64,000 nucleotides of DNA from Euwallacea fornicatus (Eukaryota; Arthropoda; Insecta; Coleoptera; Curculionidae), in contig NC_089553.1 of assembly GCF_040115645.1 (NCBI RefSeq), forward strand, positions 124,001 to 188,000. Direction: 5' to 3'. The position numbers and the translations under genes are program-made. Below are positions 1 to 13,498 of this stretch, piece after piece (position 1 is the first letter of the stretch; each line of letters begins with the position of its first letter). The notes below the pieces were generated by a model that made no database searches, had not been told where the DNA came from, and worked only from the letters and a program-made list of their open reading frames with translations.

Positions 1-3000
1 GATTTTCAATACTCGTTGTAAATGAGTGATAAATCCTGAATAACATTAGTTTTGTTATTACTAGTTAAGGAAAAAAATGTCGTAACAAGGTGCCTAATAC
101 GTTTATTAAGATGCATTTCGATGCCCATGGAATCGTGTAACAACTCATAAAAATGAATTCTTTTGGAAAACCATTTATCCCGACAAATTGAAATTAGAGG
201 ACCTTTTTTTTACAAATATTTACGATTCAGTAATTTCAGTTCAAAAATGTAGAAATATCACAAAGAGTTAGAGCAACCTTTACGTATGTGACGTACCTGA
301 CTAAAATGTGCAATTATTAACACAAACAAGTTCCATTCCAACTTATTAAAGCATACCGAATTTCATAATTTCAGCCCAAATAGTTTCGAAAATATTGCGA
401 AAAAAACATCTTCAGAGTTATCCCTTTAAGAGGCTCAAGCCGCTTTAAGAAACAGTTTTTGCGGTATGTTTATAAGAACTTTTTTTATTATTTTAATTTC
501 GAAAATCACGTCCCGAAATATTTCGATGTTATTTTCAAACACCCCGTGTATTAGCGGTAATGATTAAATGATTTATTTTACTTGTAAGTAATTACCAGAA
601 TCAATCGCTATTATAAACCGGTAATTTATAATACATCCTTTATTCAATTAATGATTTATTGTTCTTCCCAGCTCCACCTCAGTATAGATAATCAAACCTT
701 TGCACTCCGCACACTAAATGTCAATGAAGAGAAAATTTATAGCCGTTAATTCAATCATAAACAATTTATGGCACCATGAGTAATAGAAAATCTAAAACAT
801 CCATCATCGAGAGGTGAATGTCAGAGCTTGAAAACCAAAGAATTCGATGTATTTATCGCAACTAGATGTTTATGCTAATGCAGCCCGAAATGTTTGTAGG
901 CCGGCTAATAAAGTCGTCTTCAGGTGTGTCCGATCCGAAAAGGCCCAATGCGGCCGCAGCCCCCAGGGGGCCGACACTTCGACGGTGTAAATCACACCAG
1001 GGTTACCACCTGGTGCTCTTTGCGCCCCCTGCGAGGAGCCCCATTTTACCAATTTAGTATAGTGGGTGAAGGCTGATTTGAAATATCACTGTCTGAGGAA
1101 GAGTGCACTAAAGGTGAAGCGAAATAGGAAACATTCGGAAGATTATCAGCTCGGAACCCAGTCCGCCAGAAACGGAGATGAGGCAGAAATTGTCAATGTC
1201 ATGACAACTTTAGTCGGAGGATAGCTTCTCGTGGTTAACGTTCTGGAATCGAGAATCAAGATTTCGTAATTAATAGTGTCACAAAGGGTCAGTGAAGCAG
1301 GAAAATCCAGGGACCTCCATCACCTGCCCGTGAGCACATTAACGTTCGCTAACAAGCGATTAGCAATAATTTAATAGATCTGCGATTAGCGGGACGTCTC
1401 TCGAACTTATCTCTCCTATTATAATGAACACGTACGTTATTCAGTTTCACACCAGACTGTCTGTAAATGTAGGTTTATTATAAAAGCCTAAACAAAATCG
1501 TGAAGAAGATAGAATCGGGCGCGGCTTTCGCTAAAGCCCCGTCCCAACAGTATTGAAAACCGTTATCGGGGCAGCGCATCGGGGCCCCTTTAAAAAGCCG
1601 GTGTTAATTTTAGCCCCTTTATCTCGCACAACAAGTGTTTTCGGCCTCGCTGCCTCGGAAATTATAATTAAAATTTTTTGAAAGATTTATCTCCGTGGAA
1701 AAAATTGCATGGTAAACATGTTTTCGATGATTTATGGTAAAGCACGCCTTTAGGTTATTTCTAGCGGTTTTTTGGTCAGCTCACTTCGGACTGACCACTG
1801 GAGTGCGGAGTCGAGGAATCGCAATTTCATAAAGATTTTATTTAACAGCTGTTTGAAAATGCGCGGAAATGGCTAAAGGCAGAGTGATCCCGTATCTTGG
1901 AAACCAGAAGAGATATCGACACCCTGTTTCCGAAAGCTTAGAGCGTAGAGCTTATCGGGACAATAAATTTTATGTATTTTTTGAGAGAAACGCGTGCTCC
2001 AATTCTCCAAATACCGACAACCAACGCTGAGAAAATGGCAATGAACAGGTACGTGAACAACTTAGAAATTTTTCTGAAAATCCTTTTGGAATCATTGATC
2101 TAGATCGAACAACTTAATCCCACATTCAAATCCTCAATCAACGGATGTGCTATAAAGAAATTCCTCTTATTTTTCTGATTCTGATTTTCCTCCACAAGAC
2201 CCTTTTGCTGGAATTATAAACTCTGCTGTTTCCATTCCTCATGCGCTGTCATATGTTTTTCTCCGTTTGGTTCAGGCCAACTCTAACCAATTCTAACCTT
2301 TTTATACATTTTGGGAAACGCTCGTTTACGCATACTAAATCCTTCGTGGTAAGATCCTGTTCAATCTGGTAGGATAAGATTCACAGGTTATTGCAGAATA
2401 CCAACGAAAATCTCCTTTCCTCTCTTCATCCAGTTGTTCACTCGGAACCGTCATCGAGTATTACTTCGGGTGGACCAAGCCTAACTTGGATTAACGTGAC
2501 CTAACTTGGTCAAAAAAGTTCCAGCACTTGTGATTGTCAAAAACTGGTTCATAAAATTCTTGATTAAACTAAATTGATCTCACTGAGAAGATCCGGCATT
2601 TCTGTCTAACTCGAACCGACATGTGGGAAAATGAAAAAAAATTAATGTTAGAATAATGTCTATATATTCGTCAGATCGTTTGATTCCATGGATTCCATGC
2701 CTTGAGCCTAAGTTGACACTATATTAATTTAGTTGATTTTAAAGCCAAATAAAGCTGACAAAAATTAATGTTTAACAAATGTTAGAAAATTAATAATTGT
2801 CAACAAAACGTAGAAAATGTTGAGAAAAACACCACAAATGCGTTATAATATCTACATATAAATAAAATTATCGTAATGCTCAATAAAACCAAGTTTACAA
2901 GATTAGCATACGTTTATGGTATAAAGCTAATGGAGAGATTACTTTGATAAATTTTTCGGGTCAATACAACAGACGCTGAGCAACGCAATCGCGCGATAAC

Positions 3001-3070
3001 GTAAACAATTTTTACCCTCGATAAAGTAAACAGTTTTTGACGACACACAAATTAAAGACACTGAGAATAG
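1..3070. other. Intergenic spacer, no gene recognised
   Basis: I find no convincing coding exon here on either strand. The sequence is AT-rich with two GC-richer patches, at about 900-1050 and about 1500-1660. The first of these is open in a frame on each strand for about 60 codons but matches no family I know. Both patches could be conserved non-coding DNA or old repeat fragments. Confidence 0.5.
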
Positions 3071-3073
3071 AAA

Positions 3074-3890
3074 AGGCCAAATATCCACACTCGTTTGAAA
3101 AATTTAATATTCCTGCTGATTATAGCAGTTAAAAACCACTTGGATGACCAGCAGTATATTCCTCCAATAGTTATTCAAGCGCCTTATCCCTGAGATTTGA
3201 CGATGAATTTGTAATCATAAATGCTCTACATATTCATAATTTGAGGATTATTTGATTTGTAGATGAAAAATTTACTGAAAAAATAGAAACTTCCAAAAAA
3301 AGTGTTGCTCCTATTACATAATGTATCAAGTCATCCTCTAAAGCAACAACCGAAGAGCAAGGATGAGTCAATTGTTGTTATATACATACCGTCCCACGTA
3401 ATTCCATTAACTCGACCCATGGACTAGAACGTAATAAGCCTCACCAAACGATACTATCAAAAATTTCCAGTTTCGTCAGTCTTATCATATTTAGAATCCC
3501 GAAAAAGTATCTGAAGCTTTGAAACTAGTAACATTACGAGAAGCTGTTTGAAATTTACATATGGCTTGAAACGCAGTTAATTAGCAAACTATTCAACAAC
3601 ATTGGAACAATCTCTGTCGTGCAAATGATCAAGATGAAGATGATGTTCCCTTAATCATAATTAGTGAACAATTGCTATCCAGTGCTGATGTTCCTGTCAG
3701 TATGTCATTGAATGTTCTTGATTTGTTGAAAATAGTGAATCCCAACATTGCTTGCATTCCAGCAGATATTGACTCATGGAACGAAGATAAACAGACGAAT
3801 AATGTTAATAAGGAGGAAGATATGGACAGTGAAGATGATGAGGACGTTCCCATTGAAGTTAAGAATGTAGCGACTCAGGCATAAGCTATA
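3074..3890 (+). pseudogene. Degenerate Tigger/pogo-type (DDE) transposase remnant
   Basis: Conceptual translation across several frames gives pieces typical of the C-terminal half of Tigger/jerky-like DDE transposases. These are FNIPADYSS near 3103, TWMTSSIFL near 3139, KVLLLLHNVSSHP near 3298 (the DN/SH block of the catalytic core), VIPLTRPMD near 3400, and ALKLVTLREAV followed by HWNNLC near 3512-3618. The last open stretch, 3672-3884, ends in an acidic tail. Stops interrupt several blocks and the frame shifts near 3500, so the gene is dead. No terminal inverted repeats were found. The element is old, and its exact ends are unknown. Confidence 0.6.
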
Positions 3891-6800
3891 CAAGTTTTTG
3901 ACAAAATTTTAGATTGAATTGAAAAAAAATAAGTACGTATCACACATGAACCGTTTAGTTCTTCGCAAATTACGGGCACAGGTATTGAACGACAATGCTG
4001 AGCTCTAATTTACGTGAACTAAAATTATAGATAATTTTTCTTATAATTAGAAATACTTAGCACTATTAAAAAATTTATTTATATTGTTATATATATGTAC
4101 TAAACGTTTCTTCAATAAATCGTTTATTATTTAAATCATACTCGCTAATGTAAACATTTCGATAATATAAATCACGTTTGATTTGAAATGCTTTACATTA
4201 TCGAGTGGCTGCTATGTATCCACAAATTTTCGAGATATCGACGATCACAATTTGGAAAATGGCAAAAACCAGGTACCTCTCAACCGAAATTTCAAAATTT
4301 ATGAAATTCAATTTTTTGAGAACTTCATAACCAACGCACCAAAACCTCAGTTAAGGTTCTGGTGCCTTGGAAATACAGGTTGACTCTTTGAACGTCAAGT
4401 TGAAGGACAGTTTCAAAATAGCCAAAATAAGAGAGTCTAGACAACCAAAAGAAATATGAGAATCTGATCCGTGTTGGCTTACCGAGCTTACCGACCACTT
4501 TGAAAAAGGGCAAACCGGATGTACATTTTGATTAGTATCTAAAATTGCCATTTTTATGGATTTAATTGCGTCGGTATTCATTCGAAAATCGCATGTTTGC
4601 GCCTATTTATTTGAATGGCCTTCACAATAAAAACATGGGCCTGTACTTAGCTTGGTGCGATTTGTACGTCCATCCAACACGCCAATGGCTTAATCCACCT
4701 AATGCGGTCTTGTCTCCTTCGCGGCCGATGTTGTTCCATCAATCATTGAGCATAGAGAGGTGTAAATTACGGCATCATTAATAAATCAGTCAGAACTATA
4801 ACTTAATATAAATAAAAAGCCAGAGGCGGATTTCTAAACGACTTTGAAAGGAATTTTTAGGTCAGGTAAATGTTTCACTTCCATAAAAGGATATTTACAT
4901 AATTCAAACTAAATTTCTTCAAAAAAATCATTAAATTGAATACGATAAAAAACCGAAGATTGGAGAATTTTCCGTAAGGCTACTACGGCTCTGTGCCCGA
5001 AAACAGAAATTCTGTCTTGGGAGTGACTAAATTGGTCCCTGGTTGCTCGAGAAATCGGTGCCCACTGGTAATCGTCTTAATGTTAACATCATTTTTCAGG
5101 TGTCCGAAGTCTTGTTCCTATTTGTCTTGTTTCAGGTCGTTTCGATTACGTGTGGGGTTCAATTTTTATCCTCGCTACTCAGGAAGTAATTTTAACTTTC
5201 TACCTAAGTTAAACAACCATAAGAGTAATCTGAAACATGAAATTTGCGGTTAAACACCTTCAGAGGAAAACACAAAAGAAGCACAATTAATTACCCCTTA
5301 GTCCGAAACAGATGTAATTACTTATTAATCTGATTGGAACCTTATCGGATCGACCGTGGTCGCCTGCGGCTCTCTAATCGATCGGTATCACTTACACGGC
5401 TCGATTCTATTAATTCCAGACTTATTGAGCCGATAAATTATGTTTTTTTACGGAGACAGAACCAAAAGATCCAAGAATATAATAGTAGAGAAACAATTCT
5501 TGACATAAAGGTGAAGGAGAGTTGTCCTATCATACAGCAGTACCATCTCTAAAAAAATTTTTATATTACAATTGTCAAGAAAATAACGTTTCGGTGAAAG
5601 ATCTTTTAAATTTTGAAAATCGGAAGAAATAACTGTAATAATGAGAAAACACCTTCAAGATTTAAAAACAAAAAATTCACCGAAAGTTTTTGATCTATTA
5701 TATCAAATTTTTATATTTTGAAATATCATCTGAATAGAACTTAAGATATCTTTAAGCGTCCCCGGTAACACAGACCTGATCCTATTAGCTAGATAAGATA
5801 CAAGGTATTAATATGACCGTATTGTGCCCATATTCGTGTGGGTATACAAGAGATGTCAAGAACTCTCAGCTGGGGCCGATTGTTGTCGATAAGAACTGTT
5901 TTGTGCGGTGTCTCTATCAGGGTTATGTAAGGTGAATTGTTATGTTATATCACAATTATTATTGTTATATTGTGTGGGAAGATATTTTGACATGGGAAAG
6001 AAATCCATTGACGGGTGGATTTGCCAAATTTCGTGATTCACAGTGATTGTTTTTGTTTTGAAATCAGATTTCGGCAATTGCATTAATTTCCATTGCAAAT
6101 TTTTCGGCAATTCGATTGTTCAAATATCCGACAATCAAAATAATTCAATTCCTTTTCTACAGAGGTAATTAAAGTTTTGCAGCCTCTCACGACGGTAAAT
6201 GGCGTTTAAATGAGCCCTGCTTTCGCCTTATTATTAATAAAAGATTTAAAGATATAAACTTATCTTTAATATTAATCCCCGGTATATGTCTCAAGTTTTT
6301 CGCGCCGCAGCAGTACCACAAGCTAGTTGGAAACGTGATCCCGCTCTTAGCTTATTGTATGGTAGGGGATATTAATTTAAACGGCTTCCCTTTTAGATAC
6401 TAAATTACGTTAATGTAGTTTTTGATTAAACGTGAAATCAACAATTGACTATTTAAAATTAAAATTCTGGCTCTTTGGTAATTAATATGTGATCTCATCT
6501 GCTGATGGGAGCGAACTTTAATAAAAAGACTGTGATCATTATTCCTGGCGGAACGATCACAAAAGAAACCTTTGCTAATATTTTAAAAGGCATATCGCTT
6601 TCACATTATCCTCAAATAAGCAATATAACAGCTCCGCTCCAATCGGCCAATGGCCATTAAACGAAATTGTTATTGTGACATATTGCAATACAATATCCAT
6701 TACTCTTTATCCATACAACTTAATTAACCCCGCGAAGCGGCCCGGGCAATAATATCTCACCTTTCTACCAATTACTTGCGAGAATCGAGAAGAACGAGAG

Positions 6801-9800
6801 GAAGAAAAGGAAGCGTCAAGCGCACACCATTACAGAACGCCCCGTCTTTGTTTCGCGCTCGTTCTTCTTTCTTCGTCACCTTTATCTTCCGTGGGAGGTG
6901 GGCGGATCTGGTACTCTGCGAGAGATGTTTCATGGGCGGGGCTGCACGCTATATTTCAAACTTCAATTTGACTCCAACGATGAAGAAAAGTGATTTCAGA
7001 TTGTCTTTAGGCTTTCGCTTGTTAGGAGGATAAATTTTCTTCACTAGATCAATACCCTTTGTTCTGCATTAATTTCTTCGTTTCTAACCTGACACCCTTC
7101 GTTTGTTATTTCTAGTTGAGCTTAAAGTTAAATAAAACCAAAACTAATTATAGTTATTGCGAACTTTCTGGACAGAATAGTGAATGAATTTGGGCGTGAA
7201 AGTCTGTAACTTAACAAATTTCTCAGACCATCTCCTGCAATATGGGCATATGTCTGAGTAAATTAACCAAATATCATGAGGCCGTTTATTCATACGTTAA
7301 CGTCTGAAAATCGCACTAATTCTAAAATAATAGTATCTCTTTTGGATAATACATATCTAATTTAATAGCAAGAAATTCGTACAGAAAAGTTAAAAAAAAT
7401 AATCTTCGAAATGAAAACAACATACAGTCTAGATATGGAACATTTAGTAATGTTAATAAGACAAATATGGGGTATATAAGCAACATAGGCATTATCGGTT
7501 GGCCTTGTACTCGTATCATAAATCACAAGAGCAACTATCGGAAAGCGCTAATTATTAGTTAATATTAATGAGCCGATTCGGTTAATTAGAAAGAGACGAT
7601 AAATCGTGCTAAAGTGACAGTTACCAATAAACCAGAAACAAATTATATGCTCCCCACATACATTGTAGAGTCATAGATGTAACTTGATTAAGTAGGGAAA
7701 ACATTTGTATACATACATATAAATATATATATACATACCTAATCCTAAGTTTCGCATAAAGCTGCTTAAAACAAAACCTGCCGTTTTAATCAATGAAGCA
7801 AGTGTATATAGAAACATAGAGCATAGTATTTATTGTCTAATGAAGTTTGATTAAGATCAACAGTTTAAAAAAATATATGATTTTAAGTTTTGTCGTTTTT
7901 TAAATAAAAACCTAATTTACATTCTTAATAAGCTTTCATGGGTCTGAATTGGACACCCATGAAAACCAATAAATGTTGTCTTCCCCATCATTAACCGCCG
8001 TAAAAATGATAATAATCCCATCACTCTCTCTCCCTCCCAATGAAGCAATCAATTCTATGTGAATAACCAGAATATCATACAGTCTTTCGTTGGAGGGTCG
8101 TCGAAGTTTACGATTGATATATTTACATAATTGGGTAATCGCCAAGTAATTACTCAAGTTTTACGATTCTTTTTTCCGAATTCGTGAGTAACTGCAAGAA
8201 AGACGAATGAATAATAAATATTCAGAGTCCGTTACAAAATAATTTGCTTAATAATTACTTAATTAAAAGAACTATATTTCGAAGAATGGCAGTATTTTAT
8301 ATATTATCATTCATAATGGATTTATTAACGTTTCTGAATAATTTTATAGTGATGCCTCAAAAATTGTTTTTTCTCATACATGGTTTTGATTTTCTCAGAG
8401 ATAGTGTCGACATCTATTTTCAGCACTATCAACAGATAGTATCATTTTCGTAGTAACCACAGAGTTTGATAATAGTCTAGTAGATGGCAGACCTTTTCAT
8501 ACTCCGTCTCTTTTCAACACCGTCAGATGATATACAACAAAGACAAGTAAACTCAGATACTATTAGCAAATACTCAAATACGCTTTTCTCTTTTCAACAG
8601 CCTCAATTCACTAACAACCAACAGAGACAAAACAGCGAAGAACGGGGCAGTACTAAAAAGGGGTTCGCAATGTAAGACAAAGACAGAGCAACCATGTTTC
8701 GCAGGTGGGAAATGCTGGTGGTACCGTTTCAAACTCGGTGAACCAAAGCGGTACTCCACGCACTGTTGCCGTTTTTCTTTCAAAACAACTAAGTTTAAGA
8801 AGTTACTCCACATTATTATCGAATTTTTTTGAGCCATTTTCCTTATCATGACATGCAACACAAGCACTCAGATTCTCGACGCTACGTTGGAACGTCACCA
8901 ATTCTATTGATAAAACTGAAATTAATGCATTGATAATAACGGATCAATACGGGAAAAATATGACAACACAGCAGCAAGGAAACAAACTAATTGTTTCAGC
9001 AGATGATAGTAGGTTCGCGGTATGGCAGGTGAGTGATCAGAACCTGTATCGATGAAACTTTTATCCGATTATCGGTAATCCCAAAGAACAATAAACAATT
9101 TCCGATAAGTTGTTTTATTCAACCGGTCGACAGAAAAGAAGATTAGTGGGCTAATACTGATTTCGGAGTGTTTTTCAGCTAGAAATCACAACGTAAAAGG
9201 TGGTTAGTTATAGAAGAAAAGAAGTGAGAACCTGATGACCTAGAAAAATAAGAAATACAAAAATGACAACTGATAGATTTCACAAGTTCGTAAGAGTTTT
9301 TTTTATCTGTAAAATATACGATGTTCTGGAAAGTGACTGAAAAATTCAGTCACAGAAAGCCAGATTTTTTTAGTAATAGTTTAAAGTTTTCTCGAATTAG
9401 CGATGCCATCGAATGTGAAGGAAAATTGTTATAATGTATGTGACTATTCAAACATAAAAAGATAAGATACAGATACACACAAGTACCAGTGAAGTTATAG
9501 GTAATATTAACTGGTACCACGTTCTTGAAATTCGCAAGATTTATTGTAATGAGATCAGTAGCAAATATTCCAAAATTCCATTAAATTTTATCAGAATCCT
9601 TGATAAGATATCAAAGAGATTTTTATGTAAATAATAGGAGGATTAAACAACAAAATCAGAACTTGAGGTTTTTCAATTACATGGGTGTTTCAAAAATATT
9701 AGAGGAGACAGTGATTTCACTAGGCATGACGAAAGGGTATATACGGTTGATTAAAACAGCTTTTAAATTTAACAATATAATCGAATTGGTATATTGTTTT

Positions 9801-10441
9801 TTCGCAGTAAAGAAAGTTAATCACAAAAAATTTTTCATAGATTAGAAATTTCATTTGTGAATAATGCATGTTTCTATAAGACTAAAATGGTTCTATTTAA
9901 TCATTGTGCAATGTCAATCGCCGAAACTTTACAAAAAATCTCGTAAACGAAACCATATTGAAGAAAATCGCAATTTAGGGAAAAGTCAAGCACAATCATC
10001 GCTCACCATGTTATCAAGAAAATTGCACATGCTTGGAAACAAAATGTATTGATAAATATAATTTTATACCAACGGAAACTCCACTTATCGTCATAAACAC
10101 CTTCAGAGGTTATACAAACAACTCAATGAATGCTGAAAAAATTGATTACTGACTACACAATAACGAAATGCGTAACCATTTGTTAAGGCTGATTTGGCAA
10201 GGAACCAATAAATACTTTCAATTTTAGCGGCATTCAAATTGAATTTATCGCTGATTGATTAAAAACATCAATCAATGCAGTAACAATTATTATAGAATTC
10301 TCCACGAATTGAATAGGGAAAACGTTTTTAAAACACTTGGAAAAGGCTTAAAATTATTTAAAACCCCATTAGGGAATATTACTCAGATACGCGTTGCAGT
10401 AGAGGGCGCATATTTCGGCTATTGAAGACAAATTTAAATAG
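3891..10441. other. Intergenic spacer, no gene recognised
   Basis: This 6.5 kb stretch has only short open frames with no family resemblance. It contains a TA-rich microsatellite-like run near 7710-7740. A GC-richer patch at about 6730-6930 has an imperfect inverted repeat (AAGAACGAG near 6787 and CTCGTTCTT near 6859). A segment around 4257-4300 resembles one at about 2034-2080, suggesting a dispersed repeat. I see no tRNA, snRNA or conserved exon. Confidence 0.5.
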
Positions 10442-12279
10442 ATGGCGCGACAAAAAAGGTGTGTAATTGAAATAACCGATAAACTTCTTTCGCCGCATTG
10501 TCAAGATATTCTTGTAGGTTTCGCCTTTTTTTCTATTACTGCATCGTTAACTTTATCCCACGTTCAATATTTATATTAAAGTATTAAAGCATTCTTTAAT
10601 TTAAAAAGGATCTTCATTCATACAGAGCCGCCAAAGATGGAATAATCGACATCCTAAAAGAAGCCACCAGCAGAGACTGTAATGGACGAGACGAACAGGG
10701 TATGACTCCCACCCTGTATGCGGCATTCCATGGTCATCTAGAACCTCTCAGACTTCTGTGCGGTCGAGGGTAATATCACCATAACTTATTCTGAACAGAT
10801 CACTAAAAAACCCTACAATAGGGGTGATCCAGACAAAGCAGATCTCTTCGGAAATACAGCTCTCCACCTGGCAGCCATCCAAGGTCACATGCGAATCGTC
10901 ACCTTTCTGGTGAATTTCGGCGCTAATGTATTTAATACGAATATCGATGGGAGGACCCCGCAAGAGGTAGCAGGAATGAACAGCAGCGAGGATATTCTTA
11001 GGTTTCTCGACGGGGTCACTGCCAAATTGGAGGCTGGAGATAAGAAGAAGGTGAAAGCCATGAAGGAAAAGGCGAAGGAGAATGCCAAAAAAATTGCCAA
11101 AGTAAGCTGTATACATGTATATTCTTTGATATTATAAGCGATTTTTAGAATTATAACAAACATAAAGCAAAAATGGAGCACACACATGAAAAGATGGAGA
11201 AACGGCAAACCAAAGATTATAGGCCTTCAATGATAAACACTATTAAAAGCAGGCTGAAGAGTGGGTCAATGTCTAACCTCTCCAATATGCCTCCAGACAG
11301 ACGAAATACCTTCAGTAACTTGGTCAGTGGAGGAACCGTTAAGGGCTCAAAAACCATGGGAACTGTGCAAAGAAGAATTATAGCTAACAGAAACAATAGG
11401 CTTGGGAGTCAAAACGAGGACGATTTTAAAGTAACAAAAATGTATCACTTATCTTCAAAACAACAACTTTTTCTTCTCTAGATTTCAACCATTGAGAACG
11501 GTAAAGCTTCAGTGTCGAAATTAACAGGGATTAGACGAGACTCAGAGGTAATATTCGGTGGAACATTGCAACGATCAGCATTTGAACCGCATCAGAGGGG
11601 ACGCCTGGATGGATTATTTAATGAGGCTGAACAGGTGGACAACAACCCTCCTCCCCCTCCAAGCAATGGGTTGTCTAGGAGTGTATCACAGCCAGATTTT
11701 TTGGCTGAACTACAAAATAATGCTGACAAACCTCTTCAGGAACCCTCTAGCATTTTCATTCGACCTGGAATGGGTAGTATTGTAATCAGGTTAGTTCAAT
11801 CAGTTAGTGTCCAAACATTACTTAGAAAATTGTGAATTAATTTGGGAATTTATTTAGGAAAAGTTTAAACTCTTTTGGCTCATTTTATCAAAATGCTAGT
11901 CGCCCTGAAGAGAGTTCTATAGATTCAGGGGAAAGTTACACCCACAGGGCTATGACAGATGATGAGCTATCAGGTAATAAGGTTTAAAAAAATATTAATA
12001 GAGATTTTATTGGTAAAAATATCAGATGCAGAATCCGAAGAAGAGGAAGACAGTCCCAATGCGCCTTTAGAGCGCTTCCTCACAGCCTTTGGATTATGCG
12101 ATTACGTGCCTCGGTTCGAGGAGCAAAAAATTGACCTTGAAACTTTGCTCATTTTGACTGAAAACGACCTGAAGAGCCTCAACTTGCCAATAGGACCTCA
12201 TAGGAAATTGGTCAATGCGATTAACGAGAGAAAGGCAGCGTTAGAGAATCCGGGTGAAGTTACTGACAGTGCTCTCTGA
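10442..12279 (+). CDS. SANS/USH1G-like ankyrin-repeat and SAM-domain scaffold protein
   Basis: Seven exons join in phase: 10442-10458, 10626-10769, 10822-11101, 11149-11430, 11482-11789, 11858-11973 and 12026-12279. They give 466 residues (human SANS has 461). The start is a five-codon micro-exon (MARQK) whose phase fits the next exon. About residues 6-115 are ankyrin repeats, with hallmark GMTPTLYAAFHGH and GNTALHLAAIQGH. A basic Lys-rich stretch follows, then a poorly conserved middle, an acidic run (ESEEEED) and a SAM domain over roughly the last 70 residues (PLERFLTAFGLCDYVPRF, QKIDLETLLILTENDL). The protein ends in DSAL, a class I PDZ-binding tail, as in vertebrate SANS. In vertebrates the family scaffolds harmonin, myosin VIIa and Usher proteins in sensory cells; a similar role in insect sensory or actin-rich structures is inference. 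The identity is firm; the micro-exon start is less so. Confidence 0.9.
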
Positions 12280-13084
12280 ATGTCCTAGCTTATTGTTGAC
12301 GTAATAAATGTTTAAAATTTGTAATTAAATGTAGAGCGTGAAAATACATCTGTTATTTATGTGTTTAATGTATTTTTATATTTATTAAACTTATCAGCCT
12401 AAAATACCCAAATTCTGTCAAATATTTTGACATGTTTTATCGAAAATGTTTAAGATCATAAAGCAGAAATGTATGTTTATAAATTTATATAAAATATCTG
12501 CCTAATCTGAAAAAATTACCTAAATATATTCATACTGATTTCTGTGGTTGGAAGCACTCCATTGAAACTTTGCAGTTGAGATTTAAATAATGCAACAAAA
12601 AAAGAAAGAATTTTGTTGTTATTGAAACAATTATTAAGGGAAAAATATCAAAGAAAACTGGGTGAGGTTTAAACTAGTTATGAGCAGCAATTGTCTGAAA
12701 GTAAATGCAAAAATCATAATATGACCTGCAAAAAAAACAGATATACTCAAATTATCAGGAATTCAAATTTTATTATTTTCCCAAACAAAATTTTACTTTC
12801 TAAAGAATTGTAGTGTACATAATAATTTTATAATTTCTAAAAAATATTTTGTACAATAAGTGATATATTCTTTTTAAATAACTTAATATTGAACTAATGC
12901 TATGACAAGAAACTTTGTGTAATGACACAATACGTTTCTACAATAGAAACAGTTTGCCATAGGTCTGAATAATATTACTTGAAACGGATTATACTTTTGA
13001 TGCAAGAACTTAAACTTAAAAAAATATATCTTAGAGAGAAAGCTAAAACTCTAATAATAACAGGAATTTTACAATGGTTCACCT
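12280..13084. other. 3' flank between SANS-like gene and MPHOSPH6
   Basis: This is AT-rich DNA between two convergent genes. An AATAAA lies about 20 bases after the SANS-like stop and probably serves as its polyadenylation signal. Nothing else is recognisable. Confidence 0.5.
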
Positions 13085-13498
13085 TCAAGAAGTTTTCCGA
13101 AACTTTTTGTTTCTCTGTTTTTTGGTTTTAAACTTGTTGCTAATGGTATCTGCAGCAGCAGAATACTCCATGGCCATTTGCTCGTCAGTTATATCTTTTT
13201 CCTGCTTCTTATTGGCTTCTGCCACGGCTTTATTATAATCACTCTCCATCAATTTCTCAACGTCAGGATTCATACCACCAAAGGATAATCTCCCATCAAT
13301 GAGGCCCTTACAGATAGTAATGCTAGTTTCCCGGAATATAATGTTACCGTTTTTCCTCATTTCATCAGTGATTTCATTAGAATACATGGCTTGACTTTCT
13401 GCATCTTCATTCTCTTTGAGCACCTTCTCCTTGGTTCTTTTCATAAATTTCATTTCAAGGATTGAATTTGAAAGCTTAATTTTTCTGTCTTTATCCAT
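13085..13498 (-). CDS. MPHOSPH6: M-phase phosphoprotein 6 (nuclear exosome cofactor)
   Basis: This is a single-exon frame of 137 residues beginning MDKDRKIKLSNSILEMKFM, which matches the conserved N-terminus of MPP6 (short basic segment, then LLRMKFMQR in human). Further matches are a central KGLIDGRLSFGGMNPDVEKL block (human YGRMSFRGFNPEVEKLM) and DEQMAMEY (human DEEMARRYE), followed by a basic tail. The human protein has 160 residues, so this one is slightly short, mainly after the third block. MPP6 binds the nuclear exosome with MTR4 and RRP6 and helps 5.8S rRNA 3'-end maturation. The gene is convergent with the SANS-like gene. An ATG at 13498 in good family alignment supports the start. 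Confidence 0.88.
   Translation of the reverse strand: MDKDRKIKLSNSILEMKFMKRTKEKVLKENEDAESQAMYSNEITDEMRKNGNIIFRETSITICKGLIDGRLSFGGMNPDVEKLMESDYNKAVAEANKKQEKDITDEQMAMEYSAAADTISNKFKTKKQRNKKFRKTS

Noticed and set aside
866..1057. Overlapping 60-63-codon frames on both strands as genes
   Set aside because: Mirror open frames in a GC-rich patch are expected by chance, and neither resembles a protein family.
6776..7033. 85-codon Arg-rich frame
   Set aside because: It is open because the local DNA is GC-richer. There is no domain, and it includes an inverted repeat at the DNA level.
8484..8867. Overlapping plus (63 codons) and minus (97 codons) frames
   Set aside because: Low-complexity or random-looking products with no splice context or recognisable motif.
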